Origin: JAJYSO01 sp964495935
GTDB lineage: Bacteria; Bacteroidota; Bacteroidia; Flavobacteriales; Flavobacteriaceae
DNA: 64,000 nucleotides
Assembly (NCBI GenBank): GCA_964495935.1
Contig: CAZBXQ010000002.1
Coordinates: 62,001-126,000 of the forward strand
Direction of reading: 5' to 3'
Shown: positions 26,586 through 34,706 of the stretch, one piece after another
How the letters are laid out: every line of letters starts with the position of its first letter
How positions within the stretch are numbered: the stretch's first letter is position 1
Made by a program: the position numbers and the translations under genes
Notes under the pieces: generated by a model
Database searches by the model: none
Told to the model about the DNA's origin: nothing
Seen by the model: the letters and a program-made list of their open reading frames with translations, nothing else

Positions 26586-26839
26586 CAGAAAATATAGGGG
26601 AACCCCGGACAGCAATTGCAGCCCTTCAAAAATCCTAATCTGGTGTATGCCTGGAAAAGCGGTCAAAGGATCAAAGATCAATACCAAGAAACCTTCCAAG
26701 TCGCCGGATAAACCTATGGAAATCACCTAAACCTTCTGAAACTAAATCCTTCTCGATGAGGGCAGACAGATTTTTATGCTCTTCCCGGTACCTGACCGAT
26801 ACTAACAATACTCAAAACGCCCCCTCAGCCCTATTTCCC

Positions 26840-27538
26840 CTACTTTTTCGTTCCTCGCAGCATCTCTCGCTTCCCCGGCGGCCCGGGCAAACGCTCTACT
26901 GTAAAGCCTATTTTTTGTAGAATTCGCCGTACACTCCCTTTAGCCGAATAGGTTACCAGGACGCCCTTCTTTTCAAGTGCTTTATAGAGGTTTGTAAATA
27001 TGGGCTCTGTCCATAATTCAGGTTGGACCCGGGCACCAAATGCATCAAAATAAATAAGGTGATATGATGTGTCCGGTTGAAATTCTTCAAAACGGAGTTT
27101 CCGTTTAAGCAGGTTAAACTGCGGAAGAAGCATTATAAATTCCTCCCAAGGGGCTTGGTGCAATGCCTTGAAAATCCTTTCTGCCCGCGGTTTATCCGGA
27201 AAAAAATCGGCATACGTAAGCCCCTCCCATTCACTCTTTTGCAACGGGAACCCTTCTACCCCCACGTAGTTGACAACTCGATCTTTAGAACCTGCCGATA
27301 AAGCGGTCAATAGCGCATTTAAACCGGTTCCGAGCCCCATTTCCAAAACCCTAATCAGACTTTTATCAATGGTATCAAACACCCGATTTAATCCCTTTTC
27401 AATATAAACATATCGAGATTCTTGCAGAGCACCATGAACCGAGTGATACTGTTCCTGAAGTCCTTCCAGTTTAAAACTGGGAGAGCCATCTTCCGTATAA
27501 AAAAGGGTACGTTTAAAAGATATTTCTTTTTTCTTCAT
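26840..27538 (-). CDS. mnmD: tRNA (mnm5s2U34)-methyltransferase MnmD
   Basis: A SAM-dependent methyltransferase of the MnmC N-terminal (DUF752) type, occurring without the MnmC oxidase domain, hence MnmD. It would complete 5-methylaminomethyl-2-thiouridine at tRNA wobble position 34. Signature segments: TEDGSPSFKL, YHSVHGALQESRYVYI, the SAM loop LEMGLGTGLNALLTAL and YFDAFGARVQPELWT, with the C-terminal GPPGKREMLRG motif. 232 residues, normal for MnmD. It is divergent from ilvE with a 169-base gap. Confidence 0.92.
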   Translation of the reverse strand: MKKKEISFKRTLFYTEDGSPSFKLEGLQEQYHSVHGALQESRYVYIEKGLNRVFDTIDKSLIRVLEMGLGTGLNALLTALSAGSKDRVVNYVGVEGFPLQKSEWEGLTYADFFPDKPRAERIFKALHQAPWEEFIMLLPQFNLLKRKLRFEEFQPDTSYHLIYFDAFGARVQPELWTEPIFTNLYKALEKKGVLVTYSAKGSVRRILQKIGFTVERLPGPPGKREMLRGTKK

Positions 27539-27629
27539 GGTGGACGAAATTATTAGTAAAATTTTAAACCAACTTCTCTATTAATTTTTATACTTTCATG
27601 ATTTGATAAAAAACTAAGAAAAGATATCG

Positions 27630-27637
27630 TATTTTTG
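27630..27637 (+). promoter_or_regulatory. -7 box upstream of ilvE
   Basis: TATTTTTG matches TAnnTTTG. The nearest upstream TTG (27603-27605) is 24 bases away, longer than usual. The leader would be about 65 bases. No leader peptide or attenuator is visible. Confidence 0.45.
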
Positions 27638-27707
27638 CAATTATTTTGATGCTTAGGCAAAACGAAAAGTACATTTTACGATAAATACCATTGTAAACTA
27701 TAAATTA

Positions 27708-28784
27708 ATGAATATTACTGATAAAATTAAAATTACCCGTGCAAAACAATCCAAAATTCAGGAAATAGATTTAGACAATCCGGGATTTGGTGTATATTAT
27801 ACCGATCACATGCTGATCTGCGATTATGCCCATGGCGAATGGAAAACCCCCGAAATCAAACCGTATGGTCCTTTTCAACTGGATCCGGCAGCAAAGATTT
27901 TTCATTACGGCCAGAGTATCTTTGAAGGGATGAAAGCCTTTAAAGATGAAAAAGGAGGAGTCTCTATATTTCGACCCGATCAAAATTTTGAGCGTTTCAA
28001 CCGTTCGGCTAAGCGCATGTGCATCCCCGAATTCCCCAAAAACTACTTTTTTGAGGGGTTGGAACAACTGTTAGAACTGGACAAGCAGTGGATTAATCCA
28101 AAAAATGGCTACTCCCTTTATATTCGTCCTTTCATATTTGCCACTCAACCTCAGATTTCCGCAGCACCTTCCACACAATATAGGATGACTATTTTTTGCA
28201 GCCCGGTAAAATCCTATTACACCCCGGGGAAAGAAGGGTTAAAAGTATTGGTGCAAGACCGCTATAGCCGTTCTGCTGATGGCGGAGTTGGTTTTGTTAA
28301 AAACGGAGGGAATTACGGAGCTTCCTTCTACCCCACCGAGTTGGCCAAAGAAAAGGGGTTTGCACAAATTATCTGGACCGATGCCGAAACTCATGAATAC
28401 ATGGAGGAATGCGGCACCATGAATGTCTTTTTCAGGATTGGCGACACCCTGATTACGGCCCCCACTAATGATCGTATTCTCGATGGGATTACACGTAAAA
28501 GTCTAATTCAACTGGCCAAAGACAAAGGCATCAAGGTCGAAGTACGGGATATCAAAGTTCAAGAGATTATTGCTACGCAAAAAGAAGGCACTTTACAAGA
28601 AATCTTCGGGGCCGGTACAGCAGCTATTGTACAACCACTTTCCGGATTTGGGTACAAAGACAAAGAGTATGATCTACCCACAGTTCAGGATCCATACGGG
28701 CCGGCACTTAAAAAGGCGATCCAGGATATCCAATATGGACGTGTGGAAGACTCCTACAACTGGCTCTACCATATTCAAAAATAG
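27708..28784 (+). CDS. ilvE: Branched-chain amino acid aminotransferase
   Basis: A PLP-dependent fold-type IV transaminase of the BCAT group II (358 residues), performing the last step of Val, Leu and Ile synthesis or the first step of their breakdown. Evidence: HYGQSIFEGMKAFK near residue 65-78, RFNRSAKRMCIPEFP, the PLP lysine in GGVGFVKNGGNYGASFYP (near residue 200), and the cofactor-binding MEECGTMNVFF and NDRILDGITRKS segments. Gene order ilvE-pfkA-gap is head to tail, but the 121-base gap to pfkA suggests a separate promoter there. Confidence 0.95.
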   Translation: MNITDKIKITRAKQSKIQEIDLDNPGFGVYYTDHMLICDYAHGEWKTPEIKPYGPFQLDPAAKIFHYGQSIFEGMKAFKDEKGGVSIFRPDQNFERFNRSAKRMCIPEFPKNYFFEGLEQLLELDKQWINPKNGYSLYIRPFIFATQPQISAAPSTQYRMTIFCSPVKSYYTPGKEGLKVLVQDRYSRSADGGVGFVKNGGNYGASFYPTELAKEKGFAQIIWTDAETHEYMEECGTMNVFFRIGDTLITAPTNDRILDGITRKSLIQLAKDKGIKVEVRDIKVQEIIATQKEGTLQEIFGAGTAAIVQPLSGFGYKDKEYDLPTVQDPYGPALKKAIQDIQYGRVEDSYNWLYHIQK

Positions 28785-28905
28785 TTTTTTAAGTTATCCA
28801 AATATTTCTTTTCTTTGTCCTCTTAATTTTTTAGATAAAAATGGAGGTGAAGAGTTGATATTTGGTGAAAATATTCACTTTTGAATTAAGAATTTTAGAA
28901 TTAAT

Positions 28906-29901
28906 ATGGAAATGCAAAAAACTCCTCAACATATTGCTGTATTAACCTCGGGTGGAGATGCTCCCGGCATGAATGCGGCTATTCGAGCGGTGGTGCGTGC
29001 ATGTGCTTTTTATAAAATAGAATGTACCGGAATATTTCATGGCTTTGAAGGATTGATGGAAAAAGACTTTCAAATCCTCGGTCCCCGATCGGTACGAAAT
29101 CTGATTAACCGCGGTGGAACATTCTTAAAATCTACGCGATCCGATCGTTTTAGAACTCCTGAAGGTCGAGCCACAGCCTTTAAAAATTTGACCCGTCAAG
29201 GTATTGAGGCATTAATTGTCATCGGTGGAAACGGATCTTTAAAAGGAGCTCAGCTTCTCCATAAAGAACATGGTTTTCCGGTTATAGGAATCCCGGCAAC
29301 TATCGACAACGACGTCAACGGAACCGATCAAACCATTGGCTATGATACCGCTTTAAATACTGTAATTGAGGCCATCGATAAAATTAGGGATACGGCCAGT
29401 TCTCATAATCGATTATTTCTGGTCGAAGTAATGGGGCGCAATGCCGGCGATATCGCAATGAATGCCGGAATTGGCGGCGGTGCCGAAGAAATCCTGATCC
29501 CCGAAAAAGAAAATATGGGACGAGAACGCCTTGTCACCTCCCTAAAACAGAGCCAGGAATCGGGAAAGACCTCAAGTATCGTGGTCGTTTCCGAAGGAAA
29601 ACGTACAGGAAAAAATATCATGAGTCTGGTTAAATACGTTACCCGGCATCTTAGCCAATATGAAGTGCGAGCCACCGTATTGGGACATATCCAACGCGGA
29701 GGTGCCCCAAGCTGCTACGACCGGGTATTAGCCAGCCGACTGGGAATATTTGCCGTCGAAACTCTATTACAAAAAAATGCCAATGTCATGATTGGCGTAA
29801 AAAACAGAAAAATGGCTACTTCTACATTTGAAGAAGCTTTAACTCATAAAAGCAAAGTAAGCGAAGAGCTCCTTCACGTAGCCGAAATCACTAAAGTTTA
29901 A
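28906..29901 (+). CDS. pfkA: ATP-dependent 6-phosphofructokinase
   Basis: Phosphorylates fructose 6-phosphate, the committed step of glycolysis. Visible motifs: ATP site LTSGGDAPGMNAAIR near residues 13-27, catalytic TIDNDVNGTDQTIGYDTA with the Asp base, substrate loop VEVMGRNAGDIAMNAG and the GHIQRGGAPSCYDRVLAS allosteric/ADP region. Gly in the ATP loop fits the ATP-dependent rather than PPi-dependent type. 331 residues, slightly longer than E. coli PfkA (320). It is 18 bases before gap and likely co-transcribed with it, pairing an upper and a lower glycolytic step in one unit. Confidence 0.96.
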   Translation: MEMQKTPQHIAVLTSGGDAPGMNAAIRAVVRACAFYKIECTGIFHGFEGLMEKDFQILGPRSVRNLINRGGTFLKSTRSDRFRTPEGRATAFKNLTRQGIEALIVIGGNGSLKGAQLLHKEHGFPVIGIPATIDNDVNGTDQTIGYDTALNTVIEAIDKIRDTASSHNRLFLVEVMGRNAGDIAMNAGIGGGAEEILIPEKENMGRERLVTSLKQSQESGKTSSIVVVSEGKRTGKNIMSLVKYVTRHLSQYEVRATVLGHIQRGGAPSCYDRVLASRLGIFAVETLLQKNANVMIGVKNRKMATSTFEEALTHKSKVSEELLHVAEITKV

Positions 29902-29919
29902 CCCACAAAATCATATATT

Positions 29920-30915
29920 ATGACAAAAATTGGAATTAATGGATTTGGCCGAATTGGTCGAATCGCGTTCCGAATCATGTCTCAACGAGAAGATCTTCAA
30001 GTAGTTGGAGTAAACGATCTGATTCCCATTGAGCAATTAGCACATCTTTTGAAATACGATACCGTTCACGGCCGTTACCAAGGAGAAGTACAAGTAGAAG
30101 GAAACAAACTGGTCGTTGATGGAAACGAAATTAGAGTAACTTCTGAAAAGAATCCCGAAAACTTAAAATGGGATGAACTGGATGTTGATGTGGTGCTGGA
30201 ATGTACAGGAATCTTTAAAGAACACGATTCGGCTTCCGCTCATATTAAAGCCGGAGCCCGGAAAGTAGTCATCTCTGCACCTTCAAAAGATGCCCCGATG
30301 TATATTATGGGGGTGAATCATACGGATGTCCCGAAGGATGCACAGGTGATTTCAAATGCTTCCTGCACCACCAATTGTCTGGCCACGGTGGCCAAAGTGG
30401 TTAATGATCACTTTGGAATTGTCGAAGGACTGATGACCACCATTCATGCTGCGACAGCTACACAATCTACCGTAGATGTGCCGGCCAAAAAGAATTACAG
30501 AATCGGTCGATCGGCGATGAATAATATCATCCCAACCTCCACCGGCGCAGCCATGGCAGTAACCAAAGTAATTCCTGAACTGGAAGGAAAATTAACCGGA
30601 ATGGCGTTTCGCGTTCCAACTGATGATGTATCGGTTGTTGACCTGACTTTCCGTTCTGAAAAAGATACCAGTCTTAAGGAAATCACGGGTACTTTAAAAG
30701 AAGCCGCTGAAAACGAATTGAAAGGATATTTGGGATATACCGAAGAAGAACTGGTTTCTCAGGATTTCCGATCCGATTCTCACAGTGCCATTTTTGACGC
30801 CGATGCCAGTATGGAATTGAATAAAAATTTCTTTAAATTGGTAGCTTGGTACGATAACGAATACGGATACTCCAGTAGATTGGTAGATCTAACTGAATAT
30901 TTCGCTTCTTTATAA
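29920..30915 (+). CDS. gap: Glyceraldehyde-3-phosphate dehydrogenase, type I
   Basis: NAD-dependent oxidation of glyceraldehyde 3-phosphate. N-terminal NAD loop INGFGRIGRIAFR, catalytic cysteine in SNASCTTNCLATVAKV (Cys near residue 150), the substrate-binding TATQSTVDVPAKKNYRIGRS region and WYDNEYGYSSRLVDL at the C-terminus. 331 residues, exactly as expected for the class. The codon choice and clean terminator after it fit a highly expressed gene. Together with pfkA it forms a short glycolytic operon ended by a strong stem-loop. Confidence 0.97.
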   Translation: MTKIGINGFGRIGRIAFRIMSQREDLQVVGVNDLIPIEQLAHLLKYDTVHGRYQGEVQVEGNKLVVDGNEIRVTSEKNPENLKWDELDVDVVLECTGIFKEHDSASAHIKAGARKVVISAPSKDAPMYIMGVNHTDVPKDAQVISNASCTTNCLATVAKVVNDHFGIVEGLMTTIHAATATQSTVDVPAKKNYRIGRSAMNNIIPTSTGAAMAVTKVIPELEGKLTGMAFRVPTDDVSVVDLTFRSEKDTSLKEITGTLKEAAENELKGYLGYTEEELVSQDFRSDSHSAIFDADASMELNKNFFKLVAWYDNEYGYSSRLVDLTEYFASL

Positions 30916-30966
30916 ACATCGATGATGTTGTAAATCAACGTCAAAACTACACTTTACAGAAAAATT

Positions 30967-31021
30967 GCCTTGAAATAATCACTTCAAATTATAAGTAGTG
31001 ATTATTTCAAGGCTTTTTTTA
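30967..31021 (+). terminator. Strong terminator of the pfkA-gap unit
   Basis: GCCTTGAAATAATCACT pairs over 17 bp without mismatch with AGTGATTATTTCAAGGC, loop about TCAAATTATA, followed by seven T. It is the best hairpin terminator in the window. Confidence 0.92.
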
Positions 31022-31146
31022 TATCTTTATGATTCGTGATAAAACCCAATCCTTTTGTTTTGAATCCCAGTTTTTTAAAACTGATGTCAAATCTGAACGA
31101 GGAGGTTTTATTGAATGTATAATTTTCGGATTGGTTCTTACTTACA

Positions 31147-32022
31147 ATGGATACAATTTTAATAGCCGATGGGGGCTCTACCAAATGTGACTGGATTGCT
31201 TTAAATTCTGCGGGAGAAGTTCTTTTTAAAACCCAAACTGCCGGGCTTAACCCCAGTATTCTCAGTACTCAAAAAATCCATAAACGAGTAGCCGAGAACG
31301 AAAAAATCGCTCATATTAAAGACGATGTAAAGCAAGTTAATTTTTACGGTGCCGGGTGTGGAACTTCAAAAAGTCAGGCCAAAATAAAACGATTTTTCAG
31401 AAACTATTTTACCGCTTCACAAACCGAGGTTCGGGGAGATCTTTTTGCCGCTTGTATGGCCGTTACCAGTACTCCGGGAATCGTCTGTATTCTGGGAACC
31501 GGTTCCAATTCTTGCTATTATGACGGCCGGGAATCGTTGACGCCCAATGCACCGGCAATGGGATATTCCCTGATGGATGAAGCCAGTGGAAATTATTTTG
31601 GAAAGGCTTTACTCAATGATTTTTTTTATAAACGAATGCCCGAACAGATAGCTCAAAAGTTCCAATCGACTTATGATCTGGATCCCCAAACAGTGCGTGA
31701 TCATCTTTATCAAAAACCGAACCCCAATGTATATTTAGCGGGGTTTACTCCTTTCCTGTTTCAAGAGATTCCGCTTCCCGATTATCCCCAAAAACTATTG
31801 ACGAAAGGATTGCGTCACTTTATAATAAATCGTGTTCTTCCCTATTCGCAAAGCCGGGAAGTTCCGGTTCATTTTGTTGGATCAATAGCCTTTTTTTCAA
31901 GCGATATCTTGTCTAAACTATTACAGGAATACCACTTAATCGAAGGAACCATCTTAAGACATCCTATCGAAGGCTTGGTGGAACGGATCCGCAAAAACAT
32001 ATCCGGAGATAAAGAATCTTGA
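31147..32022 (+). CDS. BadF/BadG-type sugar kinase (N-acetylglucosamine kinase-like)
   Basis: A 291-residue member of the ASKHA ATPase fold, BadF/BadG/BcrA family, closest in style to N-acetylglucosamine kinases of Bacteroidota. Phosphate-1 loop LIADGGSTKCDWIAL (residues 4-18), the second ATP motif CILGTGSNSCYYDG near residue 115, and GYSLMDEASGNYFGKALL typical for NagK-like members. No cysteines for a FeS cluster, which excludes the 2-hydroxyacyl-CoA dehydratase activators. It may phosphorylate GlcNAc recovered from the cell wall; substrate is inferred from family only. Confidence 0.87.
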   Translation: MDTILIADGGSTKCDWIALNSAGEVLFKTQTAGLNPSILSTQKIHKRVAENEKIAHIKDDVKQVNFYGAGCGTSKSQAKIKRFFRNYFTASQTEVRGDLFAACMAVTSTPGIVCILGTGSNSCYYDGRESLTPNAPAMGYSLMDEASGNYFGKALLNDFFYKRMPEQIAQKFQSTYDLDPQTVRDHLYQKPNPNVYLAGFTPFLFQEIPLPDYPQKLLTKGLRHFIINRVLPYSQSREVPVHFVGSIAFFSSDILSKLLQEYHLIEGTILRHPIEGLVERIRKNISGDKES

Positions 32023-32024
32023 TA

Positions 32025-32060
32025 AACGACCGTTCAGCTCAGCAGAACAGAGGGGTCGTT
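32025..32060. terminator. Possible shared terminator between the sugar kinase and ppa
   Basis: AACGACC (32025-32031) pairs with GGTCGTT (32054-32060), with an inner GTTC/GAAC. It lies between convergent genes; the following bases are T-rich on the plus strand (CTATTATTTATT) but without a clear T-run. Confidence 0.45.
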
Positions 32061-32067
32061 CGTTCTA

Positions 32068-32604
32068 TTATTTATTAAATTTCTCGTTATAGCGGGTAAT
32101 AGACTCGTTTATAATTTTCAGGGCTGTATCTTTTCCCTGAAGCTTATCCACTTTTACCTCCTTTTCTTCAAGGGATTTATACAATTCAAAAAAGTTTAAA
32201 AGCTCGTCTCCAAAATGCGGTGGCAGATCCTCTACCGAATCCACGTGAGCGACGCTCATATCATCATGGGCAACCGCAATAATCTTATCATCATCTTCTC
32301 CCGAATCTACCATATGCATCACGCCGATAACCTTGGCCTCTACTAAACAAAGCGGTTGAATGGCCACTTGCGAAAGAACCAAAATATCAAGGGGATCATG
32401 ATCTTCCCCCAGAGTTTGGGGAATAAACCCATAATTTTGAGGGTATATCATAGAAGAATACAAAACACGATCCAAACGAATCATACCGGTCTCTTTGTCC
32501 AACTCATATTTAGCTTTGCTATTCTTGGGTATTTCCACAATAGCTTCGACTATTTCTGGTGCATTTTCACCAATTTTGGCATCATGCCAAGGATTAAAAC
32601 TCAT
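32068..32604 (-). CDS. ppa: Inorganic pyrophosphatase, family I
   Basis: Hydrolyses pyrophosphate in the cytosol. The metal-binding signature HDPLDILVLSQ (D-x-D-P-x-D) lies near residues 68-78, with FNPWHDAKIGENAPEIVEAI at the N-terminus (split here only for length) and the acidic GEDDDKIIAVAHDD loop. 178 residues, normal for bacterial family I enzymes. The gene begins 10 bases after crcB on the same strand and both are downstream of a fluoride riboswitch. Family I pyrophosphatases are strongly inhibited by fluoride (established knowledge), so co-expression with the fluoride exporter makes sense. Confidence 0.96.
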   Translation of the reverse strand: MSFNPWHDAKIGENAPEIVEAIVEIPKNSKAKYELDKETGMIRLDRVLYSSMIYPQNYGFIPQTLGEDHDPLDILVLSQVAIQPLCLVEAKVIGVMHMVDSGEDDDKIIAVAHDDMSVAHVDSVEDLPPHFGDELLNFFELYKSLEEKEVKVDKLQGKDTALKIINESITRYNEKFNK

Positions 32605-32614
32605 AACATGGTTT

Positions 32615-32986
32615 TTATTTGGTTAATAACAGACCGCCAAAGACGGCTATTATTCCAAGGGTTAAACTTCCTATTGTATAATAAATAAAGGGTTTATATG
32701 CTCCTGTCTGGAGCATTTGGGCATTTTCAAAGGCAAACGTAGAAAAAGTAGTATATCCTCCACAAAATCCGGTTATTAAAAACAATCGCCAGTCGTTCGT
32801 AAAACCTTCATATCGCAAATATAATCCATAAATCGCGCCAATTAACAGGCATCCTACAACATTGGCTGTAAAAGTTCCCAAAACAGAGATGGAAGGCCAG
32901 TTTTTTTGTACTAAAAATCCTGTCAAATATCGACTTACACTACCTAAAAACCCACCTAAACCAATGATTAACAAATGTTTTCCCAT
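32615..32986 (-). CDS. crcB: Fluoride exporter CrcB (Fluc)
   Basis: A small dual-topology fluoride channel of 123 residues with four membrane helices. Family signatures: GGFLGSVSRYLTGF near residue 11-24 (with the conserved Arg), FTANVVGCLLIGAIYG (conserved Asn), and ITGFCGGYTTFSTFAFE near residue 72-88, the TTFSTF pore segment. It normally functions as a dimer in the cytoplasmic membrane. The leader contains a fluoride riboswitch whose last bases lie 20 bases before the ATG, so fluoride would turn the gene on. ppa follows after 10 bases. Confidence 0.96.
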   Translation of the reverse strand: MGKHLLIIGLGGFLGSVSRYLTGFLVQKNWPSISVLGTFTANVVGCLLIGAIYGLYLRYEGFTNDWRLFLITGFCGGYTTFSTFAFENAQMLQTGAYKPFIYYTIGSLTLGIIAVFGGLLLTK

Positions 32987-33006
32987 AAAAATAATATTTT
33001 TGTTTT

Positions 33007-33056
33007 ACAGGAGTCATCAGCTTAAAAGCGGTTCGGGGTGAACTCCATCACCTTTC
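33007..33056 (-). promoter_or_regulatory. Fluoride riboswitch (crcB RNA motif)
   Basis: Reading the minus strand from 33056 to 33007: AGGTGATGGAGTTCACC, then CCGAACCGC, a short TTTTAA linker and GCTGATGACTCCT. This is the crcB-motif aptamer: the GGNGATGG-NGTTC-NCC stem-loop, the AACCGC strand and the GCTGATGACTCCT 3' strand that forms the pseudoknots around fluoride. All highly conserved blocks are present. No T-run terminator follows; only about 20 bases separate the aptamer from the crcB ATG, so control is probably at translation initiation (inference). Confidence 0.95.
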
Positions 33057-33065
33057 TTAGCGATG

Positions 33066-33073
33066 CAAAAATA
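33066..33073 (-). promoter_or_regulatory. -7 box of the crcB-ppa promoter
   Basis: The minus strand reads TATTTTTG, matching TAnnTTTG. It lies about 10 bases before the riboswitch aptamer, so transcription would begin right at the aptamer. No TTG stands at the usual distance. Confidence 0.5.
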
Positions 33074-33185
33074 TTACATTTTTATATTAAAAAAAAATAT
33101 GATTTTCAATCCGTAATTTTCGGTATTCAGCCACCAATCAAGGAAGTTTTTCTTATCTTTAGTTCATAAACTTAACTTACTATTT

Positions 33186-33494
33186 ATGGATGTACATTTC
33201 AATTATGTTCATGTATCCGCCAGTGAGCGGCTTGAACAGTTCACCAGAGAAAAGTTGAACAAGTTAGAAAACCATTATGATTTTATCGTCAATGCCGATG
33301 TTTATTTCAAAACGGAAAACTCAACAGCCAATGATCAGGGTCGGATTTGTGAAATAAGACTCAATATTCCGGGACCTGAAATTTTTGTTTCGGCCAATGA
33401 AGAAAATTTTGATAAGGCCATATATAAAAACATCAGCGATTTAAAACGGCAACTCCGAAAGCGAAAGGAGAAAATGAAATCTCATGTAAAATAA
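33186..33494 (+). CDS. Ribosome hibernation-promoting factor / RaiA-like, short form
   Basis: A 102-residue protein of the HPF/RaiA family, which binds the decoding centre of idle ribosomes. Family features: MDVHFNYVHVSASERLEQFT at the start, the KLNKLENHYDFI helix, NADVYFKTEN strand and FVSANEENFDKAIYKNISDL followed by a Lys/Arg-rich tail (LKRQLRKRKEKMKSH). It lacks the C-terminal dimerisation domain of long HPF. A -7-like TATCTTTA lies at 33154-33161, about 25 bases before the ATG, and a stem-loop follows the gene, so it is probably monocistronic. Confidence 0.93.
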   Translation: MDVHFNYVHVSASERLEQFTREKLNKLENHYDFIVNADVYFKTENSTANDQGRICEIRLNIPGPEIFVSANEENFDKAIYKNISDLKRQLRKRKEKMKSHVK

Positions 33495-33506
33495 GAAATC
33501 AATAAA

Positions 33507-33532
33507 CAGCCGCTAACATTTTGGCGGCTGTT
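33507..33532 (+). terminator. Probable terminator after the hibernation factor gene
   Basis: CAGCCGC (33507-33513) pairs with GCGGCTG (33524-33530) around TAACATTTTG. Only a weak T-tract follows (TTGT). Confidence 0.6.
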
Positions 33533-33623
33533 GTACTCTTCACCCATACCAATTTTCAGCTCTTCTCCTCTCCTTTAATAAAATTAAGTATATTTCCCGG
33601 AATTTTCTAAACGCTCAATAAAA

Positions 33624-34175
33624 ATGTGCCACCTCTATAAAAAAGTTTGTGATTCTCAGGTCGTGATTTCCGAATTAATGCTTCCCTCCCGCGCCAATTT
33701 TAATAATAAAATTCACGGGGGCTATATTTTGTCCTTGATGGATCAAATCGCCTTTGCCTGTGCTTCTAAACACAGTGAAAATTATTGCGTCACCGCCAGT
33801 GTAGATACGGTTGATTTTTTAAAACCCATAGAAATTGGAGAATTAGTAACTATGCGAGCATCGGTTAATTACGTCGGTAACAGTTCGATGGTCATCGGGA
33901 TTCGCGTCGATGCCGAAGCCATTCAAACCGGAGAAAAAAAACATTGCAACTCTTCTTATTTTACCATGGTGGCCAAAAATAAGGCAAATGAAAATACAAA
34001 AGTGCCGGGGCTCATTTTGACCTCCCAAAAAGAAATTGAACGTTTCGTTCGGGGGTTGACCCGACACGAAATGAAAAGACAATATAAATCTGAATTTGAA
34101 AGTATAGATTTTACAGCCCCCGGTTTAATGGAACGCCTAACGGAATTTCGCGTACAATTAGAACTGGAGGAATAG
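33624..34175 (+). CDS. Acyl-CoA thioesterase (hotdog fold)
   Basis: A 183-residue single-hotdog thioesterase of the YciA/BACH-like group, hydrolysing acyl-CoA in the cytosol. The active-site helix reads NKIHGGYILSLMDQIAFACA (residues about 29-48), with the conserved Gly-Gly and catalytic Asp; strands TASVDTVDFLKPIEIGELV and NYVGNSSMVIGIRVDAE follow, and CNSSYFTMVA closes the fold. The extra C-terminal 50 residues (FVRGLTRHEMKRQYKS onward) are helical and of unknown role. It precedes a small lipoprotein gene by 31 bases. Chain-length preference is unknown. Confidence 0.92.
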   Translation: MCHLYKKVCDSQVVISELMLPSRANFNNKIHGGYILSLMDQIAFACASKHSENYCVTASVDTVDFLKPIEIGELVTMRASVNYVGNSSMVIGIRVDAEAIQTGEKKHCNSSYFTMVAKNKANENTKVPGLILTSQKEIERFVRGLTRHEMKRQYKSEFESIDFTAPGLMERLTEFRVQLELEE

Positions 34176-34206
34176 TATTTACAACTTTTTTTTAATCCTA
34201 TTTATA

Positions 34207-34599
34207 ATGAAAAAAATTTTACCTGCAGCAGCTATATTCCTGACGCTAATCCTCAGCTCGTGCTCCAATAATCTGGTGGATACCTGGACCATTGACAAGT
34301 ATGAAATTATCAGAGAAGACGGCAAAGATTCCAGCCATAGCAATATCGGAACGATTACTTTTGAAAAGGACGGAAAGGGCCACAACAACTATCGAATTAT
34401 CGAAAAAAACCTGGATAACAAATCCTCGTTCGAATGGACTCAGGACGATAATTCGGTTTTAATCAAACCCTTAAAAAGCTCGGGGGAATCAATTTTTACC
34501 AAGGCCTGGATTAAAGTGGAAGATCATCCCAAAAAGAAAGTTTGGAAATCAACAAACGGAGAATACGAAATTGAAATTCTTGTCCTTAGTCGTCAATAA
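34207..34599 (+). CDS. Small lipoprotein, lipocalin-like
   Basis: A 130-residue lipoprotein. Residues 1-19 form the signal peptide with lipobox LSSC (Cys 19). The mature part starts NNLVDTWTIDKYEI and alternates beta strands (IGTITFEKDGKG, SFEWTQDDNSVLI, YEIEILVLSRQ), consistent with a lipocalin-like (DUF5004/DUF4923-style) barrel that begins G/D-x-W. No catalytic motif is seen. It is probably anchored in the outer membrane; function unknown. It may be co-transcribed with the thioesterase gene 31 bases upstream. Confidence 0.82.
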   Translation: MKKILPAAAIFLTLILSSCSNNLVDTWTIDKYEIIREDGKDSSHSNIGTITFEKDGKGHNNYRIIEKNLDNKSSFEWTQDDNSVLIKPLKSSGESIFTKAWIKVEDHPKKKVWKSTNGEYEIEILVLSRQ

Positions 34600-34706
34600 C
34601 ACTTCTACAGGATTGTCATAATCTCAAGTGATGCCGCAAATTATTCCCACTTTGTTATAAAATAAGCGGGATATTGATTAATTTGCAAGAAACATTCACT
34701 TTCTAC

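Noticed and set aside
26586..26839. Extension of the UMF1 transporter or a small gene in the convergent gap
   Set aside because: The frames found are short, have no starts with support, and show no similarity to a known family.
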